Below, piece by piece: positions 15,244 to 22,622 of a DNA stretch of 35,356 nucleotides. The notes beneath the pieces were generated by a model. That model did no database searches, was not told the origin of the DNA, and worked only from the letters and a program-made list of their open reading frames with translations. The DNA is from CAYPQL01 sp964412905 (lineage in GTDB: Bacteria > Patescibacteriota > Minisyncoccia > JAHIHE01 > JAGLIN01): contig CAYPQL010000007.1 of NCBI GenBank assembly GCA_964412905.1, positions 1-35,356 of the forward strand, given 5' to 3'. Position numbers and translations under genes: made by a program. Each line of letters begins with the position of its first letter. Within the stretch, counting starts at the first letter, position 1.

Positions 15244-16074
15244 ATGAAAGGATTTTATATCTATTGCATTATAAAAACGCGCGATTCCAAGTTTCTGTCA
15301 AAAGGCATTGACGGCGGTGAAGTTTTTGTTGTTCCATATCGCGATATTGAAGCGGTGGTTAGCGAGGTTTCTTTGGAAAAATTCAACTCCGTGGAAATTC
15401 AAAAAAAAGCTCGGGATGATTTAAGGTGGATTATAAAAAACATTCAAGCTCACGAAAAAGTCATAGAAGAAGCTATGAACCTTATCGGGAATAATGTTTC
15501 CGGAAAAATAAAAAAAGAAAGAGAGATTGTAGGCGCGATTCCAATGAAATTCGGCGCGATATTTGAAACCGGAGAAAGGCTTGAGGAACTTTTAAAGAAG
15601 CGCCGCCTTGAGTTTAAAAAAACATTAAAAAAACTGGCGGGAAAGCAAGAGTGGGCGATAAAGGCGTATTTAGATGAAAAATTATTTGAAAATGAAGTTA
15701 AAAAATTAAGTTCAACCGTGAAAGCCAAAGAAAAAGAAATTGCTTCAATGCCAGAGGGGATTGCCTATTTCGCGCAAAAGGAGATAGGTGATATTGTTTC
15801 AAAAGAAGCCGGCAAAATTATTCAAAGACACATCGGAGATATTTTTGAAGCTCTGAAGAAATGCGCTGAAGATGGAATTAAAGGCAAAATTTTATTAGAC
15901 AAAGAACTGACCGAAGAATCTCTGCTTATGGTTTTGAACGCGGCTTTTCTGGTTTCAGAAAAAAAATTAGGAGATTTTGAAAAAGAAATAAATAAACTGA
16001 ATATAAAATACGGATCAAAGGGATTTATTTTAAAATACAGCGGTCCGTGGCCGTCTTATAACTTCGCTTACTAA
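15244..16074 (+). CDS. gas vesicle protein GvpF/GvpL, second copy
   Basis: 276 residues. Typical start MKGFYIYCIIKTRDSKF, central IPMKFGAIFETGERLEELL and the final KYSGPWPSYNFAY. About 25 residues longer than the first copy, with an extra lysine-rich helix in the middle. It belongs to the same family and presumably binds GvpA-like subunits during nucleation. Its stop codon overlaps the next start by one base (TAATG at 16072-16076), indicating translational coupling to the GvpA-GvpK fusion. Confidence 0.92.
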   Translation: MKGFYIYCIIKTRDSKFLSKGIDGGEVFVVPYRDIEAVVSEVSLEKFNSVEIQKKARDDLRWIIKNIQAHEKVIEEAMNLIGNNVSGKIKKEREIVGAIPMKFGAIFETGERLEELLKKRRLEFKKTLKKLAGKQEWAIKAYLDEKLFENEVKKLSSTVKAKEKEIASMPEGIAYFAQKEIGDIVSKEAGKIIQRHIGDIFEALKKCAEDGIKGKILLDKELTEESLLMVLNAAFLVSEKKLGDFEKEINKLNIKYGSKGFILKYSGPWPSYNFAY

Positions 16075-16613
16075 TGCCTATGATAAACAAAGATAGAAAT
16101 GTAACACTGGTGGACGCTTTGGATAAAGTTCTTGAAAAAGGAGCGATAATCAATGGCGATGTGATGATAAGAGTGGCTGATGTGGATTTGATATATCTAG
16201 GATTAAGGCTCATTCTCACCTCTGTGTCAAAAGCGGAAGAATTATCCGGAAAAAGTTTTTCCAATCCCAAAAGAGAAGCGACGCCGGAAGAGTTAAAATA
16301 TCTTGCCAAATTGAGCGAGGAAATAAAAAAAGCCGAAGCAAACATTACAAAAAATATTGATGCGGGAAATCCGAAGGAAACAGAAAAGGGCATAGCTCAA
16401 CTGGTTCTGACGATTGTTGAACTCTTAAGAAGGCTGATGGAAAAGGAGGCTTTTAGAAGAGTGCGGAAAGGCAGTCTTTCCCAAATAGAAATTCAGAAAT
16501 TAGGAATGAGCCTTAAGGTGATGGAAAAGAAAACAAAGGAAATCCAAACGATATTCGGGATTAAGGACGAGGAGTTGAATTTAGACCTGGGACCGCTGGG
16601 CAATTTACTTTGA
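16074..16613 (+). CDS. gvpK: GvpA-type domain fused to GvpK
   Basis: 179 residues. Residues ~8-60 (NVTLVDALDKVLEKGAIING, then DVMIRVADVDLIYLGLRLIL) are a GvpA/GvpJ-type domain. Residues ~95-179 are GvpK: AQLVLTIVELLRRLMEKEAF, then RRVRKGSLSQIEIQKLGMSL, ending DLGPLGNLL as in canonical GvpK. The linker is lysine/glutamate-rich. Normally these are separate proteins that act in the nucleation complex; one polypeptide would hold them 1:1. A second ATG at 16080 is a possible start. It overlaps the preceding gvpF/L stop by one base. Confidence 0.9.
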   Translation: MPMINKDRNVTLVDALDKVLEKGAIINGDVMIRVADVDLIYLGLRLILTSVSKAEELSGKSFSNPKREATPEELKYLAKLSEEIKKAEANITKNIDAGNPKETEKGIAQLVLTIVELLRRLMEKEAFRRVRKGSLSQIEIQKLGMSLKVMEKKTKEIQTIFGIKDEELNLDLGPLGNLL

Positions 16614-16643
16614 ATTAATTAAACTATCAACTAACTAAAATTT

Positions 16644-16919
16644 ATGGCGGAAGAAAACAATGAAAACATAATTAAACAAGACGCCGGCGAAGAAGCGCGG
16701 CAAGCTTTGCTGGATATGGCGAGAGAATGGCATAAAAATCCAGCCACGATCAATCACGCCATCAAAGCCTACAAGGATATTATTGCCACATTCGACACGG
16801 GAAGTTCCGCGGCGAATGAAGCGGAGCAAGCGCTTTTGAAAATCGCCAAAGATTGGGAGAAAAAAGGCAAGAAGTATGCCGCAACCCGGCTTTATAAAGA
16901 GTTAATGGCATATAAATAA
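16644..16919 (+). CDS. small TPR-like helical protein
   Basis: 91 residues. Two helix pairs with tetratricopeptide-like spacing are visible: ARQALLDMAREWHKN + INHAIKAYKDIIATF and AEQALLKIAKDWEKKG + YAATRLYKELMAYK. Such modules bind other proteins. It is placed between the GvpA-GvpK fusion and gvpJ, so a role in assembling vesicle subunits is plausible but not shown. No standard gvp family recognised, and no clear ribosome site. Confidence 0.65.
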   Translation: MAEENNENIIKQDAGEEARQALLDMAREWHKNPATINHAIKAYKDIIATFDTGSSAANEAEQALLKIAKDWEKKGKKYAATRLYKELMAYK

Positions 16920-16960
16920 ATATTAAAATTCATCAGTGATAAATCATTAACCAAACTATT

Positions 16961-17284
16961 ATGGAAGGACAAGTGGTAAAATCAACCGGAGGATCCAGCC
17001 TTGTTGATATATTAGATCGTGTTTTGGACAAAGGAATTGTGATTGCCGGCGACATTCAAATTAAACTGGCTGATGTTGAGCTTCTGACTATTAAAATCAG
17101 ACTGCTGATCGCTTCGGTTGATAAGGCGAAAGAAATGGGCATTGATTGGTGGGAGACGGATTCTTATCTTTCTTCGAAAACAAGAAACAGTGAATTGGAA
17201 AAAGCGAATTCAGAACTTGAAAAACGGGTAAAATCTTTGGAAACTAAGCCGGAATCAAAGCCAATGTCCGAAAAGCGCAAATGA
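16961..17284 (+). CDS. gvpJ: gas vesicle protein GvpJ (GvpA paralogue)
   Basis: 107 residues. Residues ~12-60 (SSLVDILDRVLDKGIVIAGD, then IQIKLADVELLTIKIRLLIA) are a GvpA-type domain, followed by the W-W pair (DWWETDSYLS) and a charged coiled-coil tail (SELEKANSELEKRVKSLE) absent from GvpA. This layout fits GvpJ/GvpS/GvpM, minor wall or nucleation proteins that shape the conical caps. I call it GvpJ; GvpS is the alternative. It starts 41 nt after the TPR-like gene. Confidence 0.88.
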   Translation: MEGQVVKSTGGSSLVDILDRVLDKGIVIAGDIQIKLADVELLTIKIRLLIASVDKAKEMGIDWWETDSYLSSKTRNSELEKANSELEKRVKSLETKPESKPMSEKRK

Positions 17285-17303
17285 TTTAATAAGACAAGCG
17301 TCT

Positions 17304-18446
17304 ATGATAAAAGAAAATATATATGTATATGCCATAATTTCCACTCTGCTTAATTCAGCAAAACCGGAAGAATCGGCGCGGAGCATGCTCGGAATTAATA
17401 ATCGCGGAATAATGCTCATACCCTATAAAGATTTCGTCGTTATAGCGAGCAACATTCATCTTGATAATTTCAATAATCTTGATAAAGAAGACTTGAATGA
17501 ATTTGTTGCCGCTCACGAGCAAGTCAATAATCAGCTGATTAAAGATTTTGATGTTGTTCCGATGAGATTCGGAATGATTGTGAAAGCCAAAGAGGATGTC
17601 CTTGATATTTTGAAGAAAACTTATTTGCAGTTCAAAATATCGCTGGATAAAATTGCCGGAAAAAATGAATTTATAATTGAGGCTTTTTTGGATGAAAAAA
17701 ATCTGTTTGAGAAAATAGCGCAAGAAAATATTGAGATTCAGAAATTGCGGGAAGAAGTGATGTCGCGAGGAAGAATATTAGGGCTGGCATCTAAAATAAA
17801 ACTTGGTAAATTAATTTTTGAAGCTTTAGAATTGCGCAGGAAAAAATATAGAGAAAACATCCTAGGTTTTTTAGCAATCTATTTTCCAGATTTTACCGCC
17901 GGGAAACTTTTTGATTTTGCTAAAGATGAAATTCCCAATGAAATAGGCAAAAAAATGATAATGAATTATTCTTTTTTGATAGAGAAATCGCGCGAGGCGG
18001 AACTTGAATCGGTATTAAATCAGCTGGCAAAAAAATATTCCGCCCAAGGCGGATCCGCCTCGGGCGGAAAAGACGAATTGAAGTTCAAATACATCGGACC
18101 GATGGCGCCTTACAGTTTTGTCGATATAAAACTGAGCGTAGGCAATTTTGACTTGATTGACAGCGCCAGAAAAACTTTAGGACTCGGGGAAAAAGTCACA
18201 GCTCCGGAAATAAAAAACGCCTATTATAAATTAGCCGCGCAATATCATCCGGATAAATATGAATACAAAAAAGACCAAGCTGTATCGGAAGAAGCGGCAA
18301 AAAAGATGAAAGACATAGCAACGGCCAATGAGGCTTTGACCGCTTATTGTAGGCATTATTTGTCATCTTTATCTTTGGGAGAAAATCAAAGCTGTTCCCT
18401 TTGCAAAGCTGATGTTGAAAATTCAATAATTGTTAAAAAGTATTGA
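17304..18446 (+). CDS. GvpF/GvpL with C-terminal J-domain, third copy
   Basis: 380 residues, the longest of three. Residues 1-~275 are a GvpF/L protein (IYVYAIISTLL..., VVPMRFGMIVKAKEDVLDIL, and KYIGPMAPYSFVDIKLS). Residues ~283-350 form a DnaJ J-domain: helix II IKNAYYKLAAQY, the invariant HPD at 315-317, then helix III KKMKDIATANEALTAY. A Cys pair (SCSLC) follows near the end. J-domains stimulate Hsp70 ATPase, so this protein could recruit DnaK to nascent vesicles; the zinc-finger halves of DnaJ are on separate proteins at 8832 and 11549. The coding sequence includes a 32-bp palindrome (18038-18069) adding a Gly/Ser loop just before the GP signature. Last intact gene of the cluster. Confidence 0.93.
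   Translation: MIKENIYVYAIISTLLNSAKPEESARSMLGINNRGIMLIPYKDFVVIASNIHLDNFNNLDKEDLNEFVAAHEQVNNQLIKDFDVVPMRFGMIVKAKEDVLDILKKTYLQFKISLDKIAGKNEFIIEAFLDEKNLFEKIAQENIEIQKLREEVMSRGRILGLASKIKLGKLIFEALELRRKKYRENILGFLAIYFPDFTAGKLFDFAKDEIPNEIGKKMIMNYSFLIEKSREAELESVLNQLAKKYSAQGGSASGGKDELKFKYIGPMAPYSFVDIKLSVGNFDLIDSARKTLGLGEKVTAPEIKNAYYKLAAQYHPDKYEYKKDQAVSEEAAKKMKDIATANEALTAYCRHYLSSLSLGENQSCSLCKADVENSIIVKKY
18038..18069. repeat. 32-bp palindrome inside gvpF/L coding sequence
   Basis: Nearly perfect inverted repeat centred on GGATCC (core AGGCGGATCCGCCT, one A/C mismatch, then TTCCGCCC and GGGCGGAA arms). It encodes the in-frame insertion around SAQGGSASGG, absent from the two paralogues. Confidence 0.85.
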
Positions 18447-18454
18447 TTGACGGG

Positions 18455-18573
18455 TTGAAAAAAATAGAATTCTTGGAAGCTTATTTGTGGGGAGGGGAAT
18501 GGTGGTATTGGCTTAAAGTAAAACACGGAGATGATCGAATTTGGAACGAAGCGATGGAAGTGTTTAGGGAGTA
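18455..18573 (+). pseudogene. truncated 3' end of a second GH5-like glycosidase
   Basis: Open in frame and encodes the last ~39 residues of the enzyme at 5825 (…EAYLWGGEWWYWLKVKHGDD, ending EVFRE) with few amino-acid changes: V to I, S to L, Q to R, R to M. Most nucleotide differences are at third codon positions, so this copy evolved as a working gene before losing its front. No start or catalytic residues remain. It begins 8 nt after the last gas vesicle stop codon. Confidence 0.88.
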
Positions 18574-18605
18574 GAATTTGGAATGTGGAATTTAGAATTT
18601 AGAAT
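18456..18605 (+). repeat. direct repeat (right copy) flanking the gas vesicle cluster
   Basis: Partner of 6729-6878, ~91% identical over 150 bp without gaps, including the non-coding GGAATGTGGAATTT tail after the stop. Confidence 0.9.
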
Positions 18606-18642
18606 GCAATTCTTATAATTTTTATAGAAAAATTAGGCGACG

Positions 18643-18669
18643 ACCCCATTCTTCCGAGCGGGGTTTTTT
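18643..18669 (+). terminator. intrinsic terminator after gas vesicle cluster
   Basis: ACCCC (18643-18647), a 12-nt loop, GGGGT (18660-18664), then a T6 run ending at 18669. It would end transcripts of the gas vesicle cluster and the glycosidase remnant. Confidence 0.65.
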
Positions 18670-18702
18670 GTGCTCTAATTATGCTGGCTCCATTGCGCGT
18701 CC

Positions 18703-18731
18703 TTGAATTATTATTGGTTTGATGATAATAT
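18703..18731 (+). promoter_or_regulatory. promoter upstream of DUF4268-like gene
   Basis: TTGAAT, a 17-nt spacer and TAATAT. A GAGAGGAGG site and a 10-codon open frame (18745-18777) follow at once. The next real gene begins at 18895. Nothing else is seen between 18780 and 18894. Confidence 0.5.
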
Positions 18732-18894
18732 AGAGAGGAGGAAAATGGAATATGGTCAAAGATGTTTATGTGGGTAAATGAGTGGAAGTTTTCGGATTTG
18801 AATTAAATAAGTTTGGTTTAGCTTTTAATTTAAGAATTATAAAAAAAGTAGATAATATAAACATTTTGTTTTATATTTTAATAAAATAAATACT

Positions 18895-19833
18895 ATGCAA
18901 AAAAATTTATCAAAATTAAATAAAGTTGAATTAAGAGATGTTTGGGGTCATGAAGCTATTGATTTTACAAATTGGCTTGCCGAGCAGGAAAATCTTGACG
19001 CCTTAGGCGAAGAGATCGGTATCGATATAAAACTTATCAAGACCGAAGCAAATGTGGGAAAGTTTAGCGTTGATATTCTTGCCGAAGAAGAAGCTTCCGG
19101 AAGAAAAATCATTATTGAAAATCAACTTGAAGATACAAATCATGATCACTTGGGGAAAATTATCACTTATGCGTCCGGGTATGACGCAGAAATAATTATT
19201 TGGATTGCTCGAGATGTTCGCGATGAACACCAAAAGGCGATTGATTGGTTAAATGAACATACCGATGAAAATATTGGTTTCTTTTTAATAAAAATTGAAC
19301 TTTGGCAGATTGAAGGCTCAAGTCCCGCGCCAAAATTTGAAATTATGGTTAGTCCTAATGAATGGGCAAAAGCAATTAAAACAAGTCCGACAAATGGCGA
19401 GTTAACAAATACAAAACTGCAACAACTTGAATTTTGGAATAGATTTAAAAGTTATGTAAGAAAAAATGACACGCGAATTCGCTTGCAAACTCCTCGCCCT
19501 CAACATTGGTATGATGTTAGCATGGGAAGCTCTGATGGACATGTTGCGCTCACGGTGAACTCTCGAGAAAATCTAATCAGTTGCGGAGTTTATATTAACA
19601 AAAATAAAGATTTATTTAATTTTTTACGTAAACAAAAAGATGAAATTGAAAAGGAGCTAGGCGAAACCGCTGAATTTTGGGAAGCTAGGGTTGCTTCGGG
19701 AGCGTGGATTCACAAGGAAGTTATTGACATATTTGATCAAAACGAAGCAGAAAAATATTTTGCTTGGCTTTACGAAAAAACTGTTTTATTTCAAAAAGTA
19801 TTTGGGAAATATTTTAAAGAGTTTAAAAAATAA
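18895..19833 (+). CDS. DUF4268-like protein with PD-(D/E)XK nuclease-type fold
   Basis: 312 residues. The N-terminal half carries VGKFSVDILAEEEASGRKII, IENQLEDTNHDHLGKIITYA: an Asp followed by Glu-x-Gln, the E-x-Q/K form of the PD-(D/E)XK nuclease core. The C-terminal ~150 residues (LEFWNRFKSYVRKN ... AEKYFAWLYEKTVLFQKVF) resemble the DUF4268 domain. Related proteins occur in defence-type and restriction-like settings, often alone. No methyltransferase or partner gene lies beside it. Lower GC than its neighbours suggests a separate origin. Enzymatic activity is not shown. Confidence 0.75.
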   Translation: MQKNLSKLNKVELRDVWGHEAIDFTNWLAEQENLDALGEEIGIDIKLIKTEANVGKFSVDILAEEEASGRKIIIENQLEDTNHDHLGKIITYASGYDAEIIIWIARDVRDEHQKAIDWLNEHTDENIGFFLIKIELWQIEGSSPAPKFEIMVSPNEWAKAIKTSPTNGELTNTKLQQLEFWNRFKSYVRKNDTRIRLQTPRPQHWYDVSMGSSDGHVALTVNSRENLISCGVYINKNKDLFNFLRKQKDEIEKELGETAEFWEARVASGAWIHKEVIDIFDQNEAEKYFAWLYEKTVLFQKVFGKYFKEFKK

Positions 19834-19902
19834 ATTATGACAAAACAGTTAATAAAAATAATTAAAATCAATAAAAAGCAAAAAATAACTCGGCTATTAA
19901 AT

Positions 19903-19931
19903 TTGACATCAAGCCAATTCCAGCCTATTGT
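19903..19931 (+). promoter_or_regulatory. promoter
   Basis: TTGACA (19903-19908), a 17-nt spacer and TATTGT (19926-19931), followed ~36 nt later by the ATG at 19967. Confidence 0.65.
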
Positions 19932-19966
19932 AAAAACATAATAAACAACCAATTAACTTCAAAACC

Positions 19967-21202
19967 ATGAAAAAATCAAACATCATTTTAATCGGAACAG
20001 TTGCAGTCTTTATTGCGCTGGTTTTGGGTTATGTTGTTTTTGTTAAGCCAAAATCCGGCGAGCCGGTTCAGAAGCCGAAGGCGGATAATGGAAATAACAT
20101 GGTTTCTAAAATATACTATGTAAAATCTTCTGGCAATATTTATAAACTTTATAAAGCTAATTTAGATGGAACTAATGAGGATGAAATAAGCGATATTACA
20201 GAAACAAATCACGCTAAGATATCTCCCGACAAAAAAGAGATTGCCTATATAGACAATGAAAATATTATGATTATAAATACAGATGGACAAAACAAAAGAA
20301 AGATTACTCCAATTCAAAATGTTCCAAACAATGAAATAAGATTGAGTAATTTTATTTGGACGGAAGATGGACAATATTTTATTTTTGAAAGCTTTATGAA
20401 TGAAAACCCTGAACTTACATCTGACGATATGGTTTCTTCGTCTATAGAACAAATAGGAAAAATCAAAAAGGACGGAACAGATGAAGAAATTTTTTATTCT
20501 AAAAAAATTGTTTTAAGTGAAAACAAAGAAGATTTGCGAACATTGTTGGGATATTCAACAAATAAGAAAGAACTGTATCTTTTGGTAAAACCTGATGCCA
20601 ATGAGAATGTTGAGTTTGGAGAAATGGAAATTATTAATATTGAAAATAACACAAAAAAGAAATTGAATTTTGGTCAAAAAGGATGGTGGATTGGAAATGT
20701 TCATTTATCAAATGATAGTTCTAAGATTTTCTTCTTGGGCGTTGATCTTAATAAAAATATCTATAATCTTGTTGTTTATGATTTATTAAACAAGGAACAA
20801 CAAATCATTACTTCTTATAAAGACGGAACTATTTATGATTTTATTCCTTCACAAGACGGGCAAAAAATTCTTTATCGTGTTGGGTCGTCGGGAAATGTGG
20901 ATTGTAAAGATCCGGATACAATTCAGATTTATCTCGTTGATACAAAAACTAATGAAAGTTTGAAAATTATAGATGAGCTTGGTTTAAGATCTGGACCGAT
21001 CAGCTGGTCTCCTGAACAAGATATGGTGTTATTTTATCACGAGGGATATGCTAATGAATGTATGTCTTCTGGTGGAAAGGGCGATTTAGATAGATATTAT
21101 ATCGCTAATCCGCAAGGAATTAAAATAAACGATTTATTTATTAAAGATTATCAAGAACAATATTCAGGACAATATATTCAAATGATTGGTTGGGGTGATT
21201 AA
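19967..21202 (+). CDS. membrane-anchored beta-propeller-like (TolB/WD40-like) protein
   Basis: 411 residues. One transmembrane helix near the N-terminus (about 6-26, IILIGTVAVFIALVLGYVVFV), then an extracytoplasmic region. Repeated blades have the TolB/PD40 look: ISPDKKEIAYIDNENIMIIN, FIWTEDGQYFIF, LSNDSSKIFFLGV, IPSQDGQKILYRV and WSPEQDMVLFYHEG. It is probably a six- or seven-bladed propeller used for binding; no catalytic domain. It has its own promoter and the following 160 bp carry a large hairpin. Binding partner unknown. Confidence 0.75.
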   Translation: MKKSNIILIGTVAVFIALVLGYVVFVKPKSGEPVQKPKADNGNNMVSKIYYVKSSGNIYKLYKANLDGTNEDEISDITETNHAKISPDKKEIAYIDNENIMIINTDGQNKRKITPIQNVPNNEIRLSNFIWTEDGQYFIFESFMNENPELTSDDMVSSSIEQIGKIKKDGTDEEIFYSKKIVLSENKEDLRTLLGYSTNKKELYLLVKPDANENVEFGEMEIINIENNTKKKLNFGQKGWWIGNVHLSNDSSKIFFLGVDLNKNIYNLVVYDLLNKEQQIITSYKDGTIYDFIPSQDGQKILYRVGSSGNVDCKDPDTIQIYLVDTKTNESLKIIDELGLRSGPISWSPEQDMVLFYHEGYANECMSSGGKGDLDRYYIANPQGIKINDLFIKDYQEQYSGQYIQMIGWGD

Positions 21203-21211
21203 ATATTTTTT

Positions 21212-21280
21212 ATCTCTCAACAACAGCATTCTATCTTCTATTAGTAATCTAATAAAAGATAGAAACACTGTCGTTGAGAT
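21212..21280. other. long imperfect hairpin between genes
   Basis: Inner stem CTATCTT-c-TATTAG / CTAATA-a-AAGATAG with loop TAAT, plus an outer stem ATCTC…AACAACAG / CTGTCGTTGAGAT with small bulges. About 69 nt in total. No T-run follows. It could be a structured 3' end of the 19967 transcript or a MITE-like element. Confidence 0.6.
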
Positions 21281-21363
21281 GAAATATATGTTTTTCAAAA
21301 AAAAGAAAAGCATAAAAATCGCTCTTTGACAAAAGAAAACAAAAATACAAAAGGTGAAATAAA

Positions 21364-22227
21364 ATGAAAAAAAATAAAATAAGGAATGTTGCACTGTTTG
21401 CAACGATAGTAGTAGTGGCAACGATATTAGCAACTTCGGCGCAAGTCGTATCTGCTAGTATACCAGCGATGAAACTGCCTCTTGAGCCAGGATACCAATG
21501 GGGTATTACCTGCGGTTACGATGGAACAGGTGGCGGAATATGCGCAACAACCCACACAGGCAAAGACAGATATGCTTTAGATTTTAATCTTAACGGAGAA
21601 AATGATAATGGCAAATCTGTTCGCGCGATAGCAAGCGGAACGGCGACGGTTAAATATAATGCCGGCGGATATGGATACTATGTTGATGTTGATCATGGAG
21701 ATGGTTACATCTCTCGGTATGCTCATTTGCAAGCTACGCCGACTGTTTCTGGATACATTATGCAAGGAACAGAAGTAGGTAAATTAGGAAGAAGTGGAGC
21801 AGCAGAGGGATCACATCTGCATTTTGTTCTTTATCGCATGGTAAATGGACAATTAACAGCGGTAAAGCCAGAGCCAATGTCAGGTTATACAGGCTTTAAA
21901 GCATCAAGCGGACCATATTATTCTGACAACTACGGTGTTTCCATCACCGTAACTTATCCCAATGGCGGAGAAACATGGCGGCTCGGAACTTTCCAACCTA
22001 TTCAATGGAGCTACACGGGCAATCCAGGATCTTCCGTGAAAGTTGAGTTTGTAAAAAGCACAGGCGCGACAACAACTATCGGCAGTCAGGTTCCGATAGG
22101 AAACAATGGCAAAGGAGCATATCTCTTTTGGGTTTTTAGACCCGCAGGCGCAGGAAGCTACAAGGTAAAAATTACAACTGCTTCAGGAGCGTCAGATATG
22201 AGCAATGGGTATTTTACAATACCCTAA
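21364..22227 (+). CDS. secreted M23 (LytM-type) metallopeptidase with C-terminal Ig-like domain
   Basis: 287 residues. Signal peptide: KNKIRN, a hydrophobic core ALFATIVVVATILAT, probable cleavage after VSA (about residue 31). The M23 domain spans ~40-175 with zinc ligands H64-x3-D68 (HTGKDRYALDF) and H151-x-H153 (SHLHFVL), plus the conserved YVDVDHGDGYISRYAHL segment. Residues ~198-287 (YPNGGETWRLGTFQPIQWSY … SNGYFTIP) resemble the Kre9/KNH-type Ig-like domain. M23 enzymes cut peptidoglycan cross-links; target may be its own wall or a host/competitor cell. The propeller gene precedes it by 160 bp; a strong terminator follows. Confidence 0.88.
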   Translation: MKKNKIRNVALFATIVVVATILATSAQVVSASIPAMKLPLEPGYQWGITCGYDGTGGGICATTHTGKDRYALDFNLNGENDNGKSVRAIASGTATVKYNAGGYGYYVDVDHGDGYISRYAHLQATPTVSGYIMQGTEVGKLGRSGAAEGSHLHFVLYRMVNGQLTAVKPEPMSGYTGFKASSGPYYSDNYGVSITVTYPNGGETWRLGTFQPIQWSYTGNPGSSVKVEFVKSTGATTTIGSQVPIGNNGKGAYLFWVFRPAGAGSYKVKITTASGASDMSNGYFTIP

Positions 22228-22323
22228 AAGTGTCGCCAAAACAAAAATACAAAAAACAAAAAAACGATCAAGGATGTGAGAGAAAAAAAACTTAAGAAAA
22301 AACTTAAGAACAATAAAACTTAA

Positions 22324-22370
22324 AACCAGAGTTAAGGAATAAACCTAAGCTCTGGTTATTTTTTTTGTTT
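22324..22370 (+). terminator. intrinsic terminator after M23 gene
   Basis: AACCAGAG-TTA-AGG paired with CC-TAA-CTCTGGTT (13 bp with two bulges), then a T8 run after TTA. The remaining gap 22371-22548 shows no gene or structure I can identify. Confidence 0.8.
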
Positions 22371-22548
22371 TCAGTACATTAAATCTCCCCATTCTTTTTT
22401 TATCCCATCAACGCGTTCACCCTCTCCAACTTTTCCTCAACTCTCTCCCAATTCCCCAAAATTCCCATCCGAACCGCAGGGAAATTGTTCCCAACTAACT
22501 ACTTTCGTCATTTTTATATTTTCAGAAGCTTTGAATTATTTTTAAACC

Positions 22549-22578
22549 AAAAAAACGCCTTTTTATTAAAGGTGTTTT
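22549..22578 (-). terminator. intrinsic terminator of the infC-rpmI-rplT operon
   Basis: On the minus strand AAACACCTTT, AATAA loop, AAAGGCGTTT followed by a T-run (22549-22555), 45 nt beyond the rplT stop. The plus strand is also T-rich so it may work both ways. Confidence 0.75.
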
Positions 22579-22622
22579 TATATTCGGGCAGGTAAAGCCA
22601 TGTAGAAATTTACAAAACTAAT

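Noticed and set aside
18745..18777. 10-codon frame behind a strong GAGAGGAGG site
   Set aside because: Predicted transcription start falls at the ribosome site, and the frame is too short; probably chance or a decayed gene start.
19837..19941. 34-codon lysine-rich frame after the DUF4268-like gene
   Set aside because: It overlaps the promoter of the next gene, has no ribosome site and looks like AT-rich noise.
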